From an uncultured Gammaproteobacteria bacterium (GTDB taxonomy: Bacteria; Pseudomonadota; Gammaproteobacteria; UBA6429; Thiohalophilaceae): 64,000 nucleotides of DNA. How positions within the stretch are numbered: the first letter of the stretch is position 1; each line of letters opens with the position of its first letter. Under the pieces are notes generated by a model. The model made no database searches. It was not told the DNA's origin and worked only from the letters and a program-made list of their open reading frames with translations. This document shows, in pieces, positions 1 through 8,372 of this stretch. A program made the position numbers and the translations under genes. The DNA lies in assembly GCA_937967995.1 (NCBI GenBank), contig CALBTB010000005.1, positions 62,001 through 126,000 of the forward strand. The letters run 5' to 3'.

Positions 1-1825
1 TAAACCGCCCGCGCCGGCCCAGTCGAATGGCCAGGTCGCCTCCGCACTCCGGACATTTTTCATCGATGGCTTCATGTGTGACGTCCTTGCGGTCGACATT
101 CTTTTCCTTGTCATCGACCAGGTCCTTGAACGGCTTCCAGAAATTACGCATGACCGGCACCCAGTCCTGTTCACCACGTGAAATGGCGTCCAGATCATCT
201 TCCATACGCGCCGTAAAATCATAATCAACATAATTGGTGAAATGCTCGGTCAGAAACTTGTTAACAATTCTGCCCACATCCGTGGGAATAAACCGTTTCT
301 TGTCCATCTCCACATATTCACGTTGTTGTAACGTCGAAATGATGGATGCATAAGTGGAAGGCCGGCCGATGCCATGTTCTTCCAGCGACTTGACCAGGGA
401 AGCTTCCGTGTAACGAGGTGGTGGCTCGGTAAAATGCTGCTCGGGTTTTACTTTAAGCAATTTGACTTTCTTGCCTTCCTCAAGCGGTGGCAACATTTTT
501 TCATCATCATCAGGCTTGGCATCATCGGAACCTTCCTGGTACACCGCCATAAAGCCCGGATCCACCAGTGTCGAACCATTGGCCCGAAAAATATGCTTGT
601 CACCGGCATTCAGGTTCACCGAAACCGTATCGAGCGTGGCATGAACCATCTGGCAGGCGACCGTGCGTTTCCATATCAGGTCATAGAGGCGAAACTGATC
701 CTTACTGAGGTGCTTTTTAATGGCATCCGGCTCATGTAACACCGAGGTAGGACGAATGGCTTCGTGGGCTTCCTGTGCATTCTTGGATTTGGTTTTGTAG
801 GTACGAGGTTCCTTGGGAACATTTTTTTCACCAAACCGTTCACTAATGTATTCACGGATTTCATTCAGCGCTTCATCAGCCAGGTTCACCGAATCGGTAC
901 GCATATAAGTGATCAAACCGACCGTATCGCCACCAATATCAATACCTTCATACAACTGCTGCGCAATACTCATGGTCTTTCTGGCCGTGAACCCAAGTTT
1001 ACGGGCCGCTTCCTGTTGCATGGTGGATGTGGTGAATGGAGCGGCAGGATTGCGTTTACGCTTTTTCTTGTCGACCTTGGTGATCAGCAACTCACCGCTG
1101 GCCGCCTTGATGATATCACTTTCAGCCTGTCTGGCTTTTTTCTCGTTATTGATGGTGAACTGGCTGAGTTTTTTACCATCGTAATGAATCAGCTTGGAAC
1201 CGAAAGATGAACCATCAGACTCAACATCCGCTTCGATGCTCCAGTATTCCTTTGGCTTGAATTTCTCAATCTCAAGTTCCCGCTCTACGATCAGTCGCAA
1301 TGCCGGGCTCTGAACACGACCGGCTGACAAACCGCGGCGAATTTTTTTCCACAACAAAGGGGAGAGATTAAAGCCCACCAGGTAATCCAGTGCGCGTCGC
1401 GCCAGTTGTGCATCAATCAGGGCGGTGGACAGTTCACGTGGATGGTCAATGGCATCCTGTACGGATCGCTTGGTAATTTCATTGAAAGAAACACGGCCGA
1501 CCTTTTTGTCATCCAGGACACCTTTTGCCTTGAGAATTTCATACAGGTGCCATGATATCGCTTCACCTTCACGGTCCGGGTCAGTCGCCAGATACAGGGC
1601 ATCGGCCTTTTTCAGTGCCTTAATAATCGCATCAACATGTTTTTCGTTTTTTTCAATCAGCTGGTACTTCATGGAGAAGTCATTGGCTGGATCCACTGCG
1701 CCTTCCTTGGGTAATAAATCGCGCACGTGGCCATATGAAGCCAACACTTCAAATCCTTTACCAAGATACTTTTTAATGGTCTTCGCCTTGGCCGGCGACT
1801 CAACGATAACCAGACTTTTTGCCAT
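1..1825 (-). CDS. topA: DNA topoisomerase I, partial (3' end outside window)
   Basis: Type IA topoisomerase that relaxes negative supercoils through a transient 5'-phosphotyrosine link. About 608 codons are visible and the frame stays open to base 1, so the C-terminal zinc-ribbon region is only entered. The N-terminus MAKSLVIVESPAKAKTI is the Toprim start; the acidic DPDREGE motif follows. The active-site Tyr lies in ITYMRTDS, about residue 307 (codon at 905-907), followed by the family's EAHEAIRPT motif. At the window edge a CPEC pair begins the first zinc ribbon. The ATG at 1823-1825 is the only sensible start. A hairpin separates it from smg, so it is probably transcribed from its own promoter within 1826-1908. 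Confidence 0.97.
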   Translation of the reverse strand, partial: MAKSLVIVESPAKAKTIKKYLGKGFEVLASYGHVRDLLPKEGAVDPANDFSMKYQLIEKNEKHVDAIIKALKKADALYLATDPDREGEAISWHLYEILKAKGVLDDKKVGRVSFNEITKRSVQDAIDHPRELSTALIDAQLARRALDYLVGFNLSPLLWKKIRRGLSAGRVQSPALRLIVERELEIEKFKPKEYWSIEADVESDGSSFGSKLIHYDGKKLSQFTINNEKKARQAESDIIKAASGELLITKVDKKKRKRNPAAPFTTSTMQQEAARKLGFTARKTMSIAQQLYEGIDIGGDTVGLITYMRTDSVNLADEALNEIREYISERFGEKNVPKEPRTYKTKSKNAQEAHEAIRPTSVLHEPDAIKKHLSKDQFRLYDLIWKRTVACQMVHATLDTVSVNLNAGDKHIFRANGSTLVDPGFMAVYQEGSDDAKPDDDEKMLPPLEEGKKVKLLKVKPEQHFTEPPPRYTEASLVKSLEEHGIGRPSTYASIISTLQQREYVEMDKKRFIPTDVGRIVNKFLTEHFTNYVDYDFTARMEDDLDAISRGEQDWVPVMRNFWKPFKDLVDDKEKNVDRKDVTHEAIDEKCPECGGDLAIRLGRRGRF

Positions 1826-1862
1826 ACTATACGTCCTGAAACTACGATAATCCTAAAATGCC

Positions 1863-1884
1863 AATGCCCGCATTAGCGGGCATT
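1863..1884 (-). terminator. Hairpin terminator after smg
   Basis: A perfect 9-bp stem (AATGCCCGC / GCGGGCATT) with a 4-base loop lies 24 bases beyond the smg stop codon. On the minus strand it is followed shortly by a short T-run (ATTTTA). It likely ends the dprA-smg transcript before topA. The T tract is short, so partial read-through into topA is possible. Confidence 0.6.
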
Positions 1885-1908
1885 GTATTGAACCAGTGTC
1901 AAAATATG

Positions 1909-2385
1909 TTAGTGCAAGTTTCCGGCATTTTCATCAAAAACCAGATCTTCCATCCAGGCGTAGGCTTCTTCCCGGCCCGGCTGATTAAACAATACCATGA
2001 GCACAACCCATTTTAGCTGCTCCATGTCCACTTCGTTTTCATCCAGGGCCATGATGCGATCCACGACCATTTCCCGGGTATGATGATCCAGCACGCCGAC
2101 ATTTTCCAGAAACTGGAGAAAGCCGCGGCCTTCCGTATCGAGCCGTTCGGTTTCTTTTTCCGTATAAACCCGTATTGAAGCAGCGTGTTGTGAGGGATGT
2201 ATGGCCTGATCCTGAAGATTACTCAGACCTTCGAGCCACTCAAAAGCCTTGCTGATCTGACGTTGATGAAATCCGGCCTGCTGTAATTCGCTACGCAGCG
2301 ATTCCTCATCCCGGTCTGCTTCAATCTCGTCATTCATGTAATTCTCAAACAGGTACATCAACACATCGAGAATATTTTCTTTCAT
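1909..2385 (-). CDS. smg: Smg family protein (DUF494)
   Basis: Member of the Smg/DUF494 family, about 158 residues, very close to the E. coli Smg length of 157. Conserved pieces are the N-terminal DVLMYLFENYM, the central RGFLQFLE and the C-terminal LKWVVLMVLFN. The biochemical role is not established; the gene is usually found with dprA and topA, as here. The frame also opens upstream at 2418, but the ATG at 2385 is preferred: it has GGGGAG seven bases upstream and gives the family N-terminus MKENILDVL. It starts 38 bases after the dprA stop, so both are probably co-transcribed. Confidence 0.93.
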   Translation of the reverse strand: MKENILDVLMYLFENYMNDEIEADRDEESLRSELQQAGFHQRQISKAFEWLEGLSNLQDQAIHPSQHAASIRVYTEKETERLDTEGRGFLQFLENVGVLDHHTREMVVDRIMALDENEVDMEQLKWVVLMVLFNQPGREEAYAWMEDLVFDENAGNLH

Positions 2386-2423
2386 AAATTCTCCCCGCAG
2401 GCTGTCAGACCCACACACACTCT

Positions 2424-3572
2424 CTATACTACTCTACTCTCACTTACGCCGAAATCCGGAGCTGATGTTCCTGTACTTCGACTATATCGCCCACCATCTG
2501 AGAGGCGTACAACATTATATAGTTCCAATACCAAGAGCATGGAGCAAACCGCGTCCGGCGTCAATCCACTACGATTCACGATGGTATCAATGCTGGTGGG
2601 TGTGTAATCGACGGCATCCAGGACACGTTGATAGTCCCCCGCCGGTAACGAGATGGGATCAGAGCCGGATGGGCCTGCTTCCATATCGGGTTTCTGCTGC
2701 GTGGAATAATCCAGTTCTTCGAGGATATCTTCAATATTTTCAACGAGTTTTGCGCCCTGCCGTAATAACCAGTGACAGCCCCGGCTGGTGGTATTGTGTA
2801 TCGACCCGGGCACGGCAAACACTTCCCGACCCTGTTCTAAGGCCTGTCGTGCGGTAATCAGGGAACCGCTTTTCAGCGCCGCTTCCACCACGATGACACC
2901 ACGTGAGAGGCCACTGATAATGCGATTTCTGAGCGGAAAATGCCGTCCAAGTGCTCGAGTACCCAGGGGAAATTCGCTCACCATGCAACCTGACGCAATA
3001 ATTTGATCGGCCAGATCCTGATGACGTGCCGGATACACCCTGTCCAGACCTGTGCCTGTTACCGCCACCGTCGCACCGGTTTGCGAAAGGGCACCGCGGT
3101 GTGCGGCGGCATCGATTCCCAGCGCCAGTCCACTGACCACAACAAACCCGGTACGTGCCAGCGATGCAGCTAACTGAAACGTGGTTTCTGACCCGGCAGG
3201 CGTGGCGTGACGACTTCCCACGATGGCCAGTTGCTGGCGCTGCAAGAATGACTTATCACCCTGTACATACAGCAGAACTGGCGGATCACTGATCTGAGCT
3301 AACCATGGTGGGTAATCCGGCGCATCGTAAAAAATCAAATGCTGTCCTGGCTGATCCGCCCAGGCCTGTGCATGATCAACGCCCGTCCAGTCCGGATTCG
3401 CCAATACTGACTTTGCTAACTCGGTTAAACCAAATGCTTGCCAGGCGGATTGCCCGGCACGATAAACCGCTTCAGCACTACCGAAATGTTGTATGAGCTG
3501 GTGGGCGCGACGCGCGCCAATAACTGCGTTGGCCAGATTTAAGGCAATAAGATAACGTTGATGATTCGACAT
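2424..3572 (-). CDS. dprA: DNA-processing protein DprA
   Basis: DprA binds incoming single-stranded DNA and loads RecA during natural transformation. The 382 residues show an N-terminal SAM-like helical region, then the extended Rossmann fold with the hallmark AIVGSRHAT, SGLALGIDAAAHRGAL, GTGLDRVYP, FPLRNRII and GSLITARQALEQGREVFAVPG segments, and a C-terminal winged helix (about residues 305-365). Length is normal for the family. It lies between the LysM lipoprotein gene and smg on the same strand, a common gammaproteobacterial order. No other competence genes are in the window, so active transformation cannot be inferred. Confidence 0.95.
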   Translation of the reverse strand: MSNHQRYLIALNLANAVIGARRAHQLIQHFGSAEAVYRAGQSAWQAFGLTELAKSVLANPDWTGVDHAQAWADQPGQHLIFYDAPDYPPWLAQISDPPVLLYVQGDKSFLQRQQLAIVGSRHATPAGSETTFQLAASLARTGFVVVSGLALGIDAAAHRGALSQTGATVAVTGTGLDRVYPARHQDLADQIIASGCMVSEFPLGTRALGRHFPLRNRIISGLSRGVIVVEAALKSGSLITARQALEQGREVFAVPGSIHNTTSRGCHWLLRQGAKLVENIEDILEELDYSTQQKPDMEAGPSGSDPISLPAGDYQRVLDAVDYTPTSIDTIVNRSGLTPDAVCSMLLVLELYNVVRLSDGGRYSRSTGTSAPDFGVSESRVV

Positions 3573-3640
3573 ATCCCTGTCTCCTGCATACGGTTCTGTT
3601 CCATCAGAACACTGAATTTGTTAGTCGCAGAATAAACTAA

Positions 3641-3664
3641 CCCCGACGTCACTGACTGTCGGGG
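3641..3664 (-). terminator. Hairpin terminator after LysM lipoprotein gene
   Basis: CCCCGAC and GTCGGGG form a perfect 7-bp stem with a 10-base loop. On the minus strand it is followed by the T-rich run TTAGTTTATT. It lies 54 bases beyond the LysM gene stop and about 70 bases before the dprA start. Confidence 0.6.
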
Positions 3665-3717
3665 CTTGTCTGATCCTGTTGTAGGAAATTTCTGAAACGT
3701 GCTATGTCGAACGCGAA

Positions 3718-4908
3718 TCAGGGACTATAGACGTAATCGTAGACTTTCAGATCCGTAAAGGCCTCCATGACCAGGCCAAAACTCAGGTCCTGTTTGGACT
3801 TGAATATCATCAACAGGCCTGCCCGTTCCTCGGGTAACTGAATACGCGTGCGTGTAAACGGCTGGCGAACAATCTTACCCTGCTGGTGTATTTCCAGTAC
3901 ATGGCCCGGTTCCAGGCCGTCCTGGGCACCCTTGTTAATCACCACGACATGGTATTGACCGACCTTTGCCACACCATCTGCAACGGAAATAATACGTCCC
4001 GCCACGTTGCGATCCGGTGCCCGTGGAAAAAATTTCAGATCCAGTTGCTCTGCTTCTTCAGGAATCAGGTAATCACCATCGAGAATTTCCTTATAGGATT
4101 CGGTCACGTCCAGCGTGGCAGGATCCCCCAGGCGAATCAGGCGCGCCTTACCCAGATTGATGGCCTCATGACCCAGCACCTCATTGGTATCCGGGTCGAT
4201 GTACTTCTGACCTAACCGAATAATATTAAAATTGATGACATCCGCATCAACCAGACGCCGTGCATAGATGCGTGATCCTTTGCCGCTGATTATGTTGTCA
4301 CCATAGTTGGAGGCGATATATGGCGCATTCTCCAGATCCTTCGGATCCAGAACAAATGGCCGGTTCAGGAACGGCGCGATGGCGCTTTTCGGAATCGTAT
4401 CAATGGCGCGCTGCAACTTGGTTTCCTTGGCGGACGGTGACAGCTTGACGACTTTCAGGTCCGGGCGCGGTGGCGGAGGTGGTACCGCTTCGGCACCCTC
4501 CAGGGTCAGGACCGGTTTACCATCCACCCAGGTCAGGGCAATTACATCACCCGGATAAATCAGGTGAGGGTTTCGAATCGCCGGGTTGATGTGCCATACC
4601 TCCGGCCACAACCAGGGATCGTTGAGAAAATGGTTGGAGATGTCCCACAGGGTGTCGCCTTTTTTAACCACGTAGCGATCCGGTACCCCTTCACGGATCG
4701 GCTGTGCCACGGGAACCGAGGGCTCCGGCGTCGCGGGCTGAGGCTCTAAATTCACGATTTCTTCCTGACGAATGACCTCATCCGGTGGTGGCGAGGTAAC
4801 AGTTGGCTCCGGGGGTGGGGCCGTCTTGGTCGCACAGGCAGTCAGGCCAAAGACCAGTAAGGCAAACACGGTGGACAGATGTATTCTTGCGAGCTTATTG
4901 GTTATCAT
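3718..4908 (-). CDS. LysM peptidoglycan-binding lipoprotein
   Basis: 396-residue envelope protein. The N-terminus has a lipoprotein signal peptide with lipobox LTAC (Cys at about residue 25), followed by a Pro-rich linker. One LysM domain at about residues 78-127 begins YVVKKGDTLWDIS and contains the PWLWPEVWHINPAI variant typical of this family. The remaining roughly 250 residues have no recognisable catalytic motif. Homologues sit next to def-fmt, dprA and topA across Gammaproteobacteria and are annotated as LysM peptidoglycan-binding proteins of unknown function. It is divergent from def with 136 bases between start codons, which must hold both promoters. Confidence 0.9.
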   Translation of the reverse strand: MITNKLARIHLSTVFALLVFGLTACATKTAPPPEPTVTSPPPDEVIRQEEIVNLEPQPATPEPSVPVAQPIREGVPDRYVVKKGDTLWDISNHFLNDPWLWPEVWHINPAIRNPHLIYPGDVIALTWVDGKPVLTLEGAEAVPPPPPRPDLKVVKLSPSAKETKLQRAIDTIPKSAIAPFLNRPFVLDPKDLENAPYIASNYGDNIISGKGSRIYARRLVDADVINFNIIRLGQKYIDPDTNEVLGHEAINLGKARLIRLGDPATLDVTESYKEILDGDYLIPEEAEQLDLKFFPRAPDRNVAGRIISVADGVAKVGQYHVVVINKGAQDGLEPGHVLEIHQQGKIVRQPFTRTRIQLPEERAGLLMIFKSKQDLSFGLVMEAFTDLKVYDYVYSP

Positions 4909-5044
4909 GGTGCACCCTCAAACTGGGCTTGATTCATCTATATTTTAATCATAGGACGTATACCCGGAGGCAGACGTTATCCTGTAGTATCATAATGTTA
5001 GCAGCTTTTTCTACAAATGTACTATAAATAACGCACGAAATCCC

Positions 5045-5554
5045 ATGGCATTACTGAAAATATTACATTTTCCTGATGAGCGTCTGCGCACCATCGCACA
5101 ACCCGTCGACGCGGTAAGTGATGAAGTTCGCAAGCTGGTCGACGACATGTTCGAGACCATGTACGACGCCCCGGGAATTGGCTTGGCCGCCACCCAGGTG
5201 GATGTCCACCTGCGCGTGATCACGATTGACATCTCGGAAGACAAAAGCCAGCCGCTGTGCCTGATCAACCCGGAAATTATCGAGCGGGACGGTGTGCAGA
5301 CCTACGATGAAGGCTGCCTGTCAGTACCGGGATTTTTCGAGACGGTCGAGCGTTCCCAGCACATCAAGGTCCGTGCACTGGATCGGGAAGGTAAGCCTTT
5401 TGAACTGGAAACCGATGGCCTGCTGGCCGTCTGTATTCAGCATGAAATGGATCACCTGCAAGGCAAGCTGTTTGTTGATTACATCTCTGAACTAAAGCGC
5501 ACACGCATCAAGAAGAAGCTGGTCAAACAGCAAAAACAGGCCGTGGCACTGTAG
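5045..5554 (+). CDS. def: Peptide deformylase
   Basis: Removes the N-formyl group from nascent proteins. The three metal-site motifs are complete: GIGLAATQ (residues 44-51), EGCLS (89-93, metal ligand Cys91) and HEMDH (133-137, two His ligands and catalytic Glu). At 169 residues it has the usual size of Gram-negative type I deformylases. It is the first gene of a long plus-strand unit and is followed by fmt after 4 bases, pairing the enzyme that removes the formyl group with the one that adds it. Confidence 0.98.
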   Translation: MALLKILHFPDERLRTIAQPVDAVSDEVRKLVDDMFETMYDAPGIGLAATQVDVHLRVITIDISEDKSQPLCLINPEIIERDGVQTYDEGCLSVPGFFETVERSQHIKVRALDREGKPFELETDGLLAVCIQHEMDHLQGKLFVDYISELKRTRIKKKLVKQQKQAVAL

Positions 5555-5558
5555 ACTG

Positions 5559-6509
5559 GTGAAAATCGTATTTGCCGGTACCCCGGAATTTGCCGCTGTC
5601 GCCCTTGCCGCACTGATCGACTCCCAGCATGACATCGTGGCCGTTTACACGCAGCCGGATCGCCCTGCCGGACGCGGACGCAAGCTGGCAGCCAGCCCGG
5701 TCAAGCAACTGGCACTGGAACACGGCATTACCGTCGAACAGCCACTCAATTTTAAAAACCAGACTGATCGGGACACCCTGTCAGCCTACCAGGCAGATGT
5801 GATGGTGGTGGCCGCTTATGGCCTGATACTGCCGGTACCCGTCCTGAATACACCCCGCCGGGGTTGCCTGAATATCCATGCCTCATTGTTGCCACGCTGG
5901 CGTGGCGCGGCACCGATACAGCGCGCGATCCTGGCCGGTGATAGCGCCACCGGCATCACCATCATGCAAATGGATGCCGGACTGGATACAGGTGACATTC
6001 TATTAAAACGCGAAACGCCGATTATGCAGGAGGATACTGCCGCGAGCCTGCATGATCGACTGGCTGATCTCGGTGCACAGGCCATTCAGGAAGCCTTATT
6101 GTTGCTGGAACAGGATCGCCAGCAACCTGAAAAACAGGATGAGCAACTGGCGACGTATGCTAAAAAGATCAGTAAACAGGAAGCCTCGATAAACTGGCAA
6201 GACAGCGCGGAACAGATTCACCGCCAGATACGTGCCTTTTATCCCTGGCCTGTCGCACAAACGCGTTATAACGACAAAGTGATACGTATTCATCGCGCCG
6301 AAATGATTCGGCAGGCAACGCAGGCTAAGGCCGGTGAAATCGTGCGTTACAACAAGGAAGGTTTGTGGGTTGCCTGTGGGGAAGATCAGCTTTGTATCAC
6401 TCAGGCACAGTTACCCGGTGCGCGCGCCATGTCAATTGTCGATATTTACAATGGTCATCCGCAGTTGTTTGAAATCGGAAGTGATCTAAATTCTGAGATA
6501 CCCGAATAA
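5559..6509 (+). CDS. fmt: Methionyl-tRNA formyltransferase
   Basis: Transfers a formyl group from 10-formyl-tetrahydrofolate to initiator Met-tRNA. The N-terminus MKIVFAGTPEFA is the conserved family start; it is read from a GTG codon at 5559, four bases after the def stop. The formyltransferase signature SLLPRWRGAAPIQRAI is present, and the C-terminal OB-like domain starts at about residue 205. Length 316 is normal. Tight spacing with def and rsmB indicates one operon. Confidence 0.98.
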   Translation: MKIVFAGTPEFAAVALAALIDSQHDIVAVYTQPDRPAGRGRKLAASPVKQLALEHGITVEQPLNFKNQTDRDTLSAYQADVMVVAAYGLILPVPVLNTPRRGCLNIHASLLPRWRGAAPIQRAILAGDSATGITIMQMDAGLDTGDILLKRETPIMQEDTAASLHDRLADLGAQAIQEALLLLEQDRQQPEKQDEQLATYAKKISKQEASINWQDSAEQIHRQIRAFYPWPVAQTRYNDKVIRIHRAEMIRQATQAKAGEIVRYNKEGLWVACGEDQLCITQAQLPGARAMSIVDIYNGHPQLFEIGSDLNSEIPE

Positions 6510-6514
6510 TCGTC

Positions 6515-7813
6515 ATGACAAATCCACGTGGCTGCATTGCCAACATCGTCCACGAAGTGGCGTTTCACCATCACAGTCTGGATGACGCCTTTGCGCAGCA
6601 TCTTAAAACCGTCACATCTGACCAGCATGCCTTTATCAAGGCCGCCTGTTTTGGCAGCCTGCGGTTTTATTATCGACTCAAAGCTTTGTTAAACCAGTTA
6701 CTCGACAAACCCATCAAAAAGAAAGAAGCCCTGGTCGAAACAGTACTGATTTGCGCTTTGCATGAATGCCTGTACATGCAAACGCCATCACATGCCTGTG
6801 TATCAGAAAACGTCAATGCCATCGTGGCACTGAATAAAGGATGGGCAAAAGGCCTGTGTAATGCCATTTTGCGTAAGGTGCTGCGTGAAGATGATTTGTT
6901 GGAAAACATCATGGCGCAGGACAAGATCGCCCGTTATGCGCACCCGGGCTGGTTCATCAGGGCCATTGAAAAGCATTATCCACAACAGGCAGACGCCATA
7001 TTCAATGCAAATAATCAGGCCGGTCCGCTGACCCTGCGCATAAACCGTCAACGTGTAACGCGCGAAAGCTACCTGCAAACACTGACGACGCAGGCCATCG
7101 ATGCACAACTCACAACGTATTCACCCGATGGCATTACCATTACGAACGCCACCGATGTCACACAGTTGCCCGGTTATGATGAAGGCTGGTTCAGTGTGCA
7201 GGATGAAGCGGCACAGTTGGCCGCTACGTTACTAAAACCAGGTGACGGTGAGCGAATTCTCGATGCCTGTGCCGCACCGGGCGGTAAAACGTCCCATCTG
7301 CTTGAGCTGGCACCCCAATCTGACTTGGTGGCACTGGATGAATCGACCAGCCGACTGCAGCGCGTGCAGCAAAACCTGACTCGACTGGGACATACCGCAA
7401 CAGTGATTACCGGTGATGCCAGACAACCAGCAACATGGTGGGACAAGCAGCCTTTTGACCGCATCCTGCTGGATGCCCCCTGCAGTGCCAGCGGCGTGAT
7501 TCGGCGCCACCCGGATATTAAATTACTGCGCCGCGCTGAAGACATTCCGCGCCTGGTAAAAACCCAGTCACAAATTCTGGCTTCTCTCTGGCCTCTGCTC
7601 AAATCGGGGGGTATGCTGTTATATGCAACCTGTTCCGTGCTGGCAGAAGAAAATGTCCAACAAATACAGCAATTTGTCGCTGAATATCGTGATGCCCGGT
7701 ATGAACCCATTAATGCTGACTGGGGTCACGCCTGTCCGGTCGGGCGCCAGATCCTGCCCGGCCAGGATGACATGGACGGGTTTTATTATGCGACTATATA
7801 TAAGTGTGACTAA
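6515..7813 (+). CDS. rsmB: 16S rRNA (cytosine-967-C5)-methyltransferase RsmB
   Basis: Methylates C967 of 16S rRNA. The N-terminal NusB-like RNA-binding domain covers about residues 1-140; the SAM-dependent domain carries DACAAPGGKTSHLLEL (SAM site), LDAPCSASGVIRRHPD (motif IV, Pro-Cys) and YATCSVLAEEN (motif VI with the catalytic Cys). The 432 residues match the family. It begins 5 bases after fmt, and its last 26 bases overlap the next gene in another frame. Confidence 0.97.
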   Translation: MTNPRGCIANIVHEVAFHHHSLDDAFAQHLKTVTSDQHAFIKAACFGSLRFYYRLKALLNQLLDKPIKKKEALVETVLICALHECLYMQTPSHACVSENVNAIVALNKGWAKGLCNAILRKVLREDDLLENIMAQDKIARYAHPGWFIRAIEKHYPQQADAIFNANNQAGPLTLRINRQRVTRESYLQTLTTQAIDAQLTTYSPDGITITNATDVTQLPGYDEGWFSVQDEAAQLAATLLKPGDGERILDACAAPGGKTSHLLELAPQSDLVALDESTSRLQRVQQNLTRLGHTATVITGDARQPATWWDKQPFDRILLDAPCSASGVIRRHPDIKLLRRAEDIPRLVKTQSQILASLWPLLKSGGMLLYATCSVLAEENVQQIQQFVAEYRDARYEPINADWGHACPVGRQILPGQDDMDGFYYATIYKCD

Positions 7814-8372
7814 ATACTGCCGGGTCTACCTGCGCTACTGGCTGGTAGTGTTGTTATGTTTGTCGACGGGTACCGCGCTTGCCGAAGCTTTCACGATTCG
7901 TTCAGTCGAAACCCGCCTGGTGGATCGGGTTTACGTTCTGGATGCACGCATTGATTACACCTTTTCAGACCAGGCACTGGATGCATTACAAAATGGCGTA
8001 CCATTGATTGTGCTGGTCGATATCGAGGTTAAAAAGGAACGTCGCTGGTGGCTTAATAAAACCATTGCGGAACTCAAACAGGGTTACCTTTTGCTGTATC
8101 ACGCCCTGACGGAAAAATACATCATTAACAACCTCAACAGCGGGGCCCAGGAAAACTATAACAGTCTGGATAGTGCAGTCAGTGCACTGGGCGATATACA
8201 GAGCCTGCCCATTCTCGACGCCAAGCTGGCAGAAGACAAAGGACGCTACCGCGTCCAGTTGCACACCTATCTGGATCTGGAAGCCTTACCGGCACCCATG
8301 CGGCCAATGGCCTATATTTCCTCTCAATGGCGACTGGAAAGTGAGTGGTACACATGGCCTTTACAGCCATAA
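7788..8372 (+). CDS. DUF4390 domain protein, exported
   Basis: 194-residue protein of the DUF4390 family, regularly found just upstream of ntrY in proteobacteria and of unknown function. A signal peptide is clear: Arg/Lys-rich start, hydrophobic stretch near residues 17-30 and an ALA-E cleavage site near residue 33. The mature part is predicted periplasmic and mostly beta. The frame is open from 7623, but only the ATG at 7788 gives the signal peptide directly, so I chose it; it overlaps the end of rsmB by 26 bases. The 3' end overlaps the start of ntrY, so translational coupling is likely. Confidence 0.85.
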   Translation: MRLYISVTKYCRVYLRYWLVVLLCLSTGTALAEAFTIRSVETRLVDRVYVLDARIDYTFSDQALDALQNGVPLIVLVDIEVKKERRWWLNKTIAELKQGYLLLYHALTEKYIINNLNSGAQENYNSLDSAVSALGDIQSLPILDAKLAEDKGRYRVQLHTYLDLEALPAPMRPMAYISSQWRLESEWYTWPLQP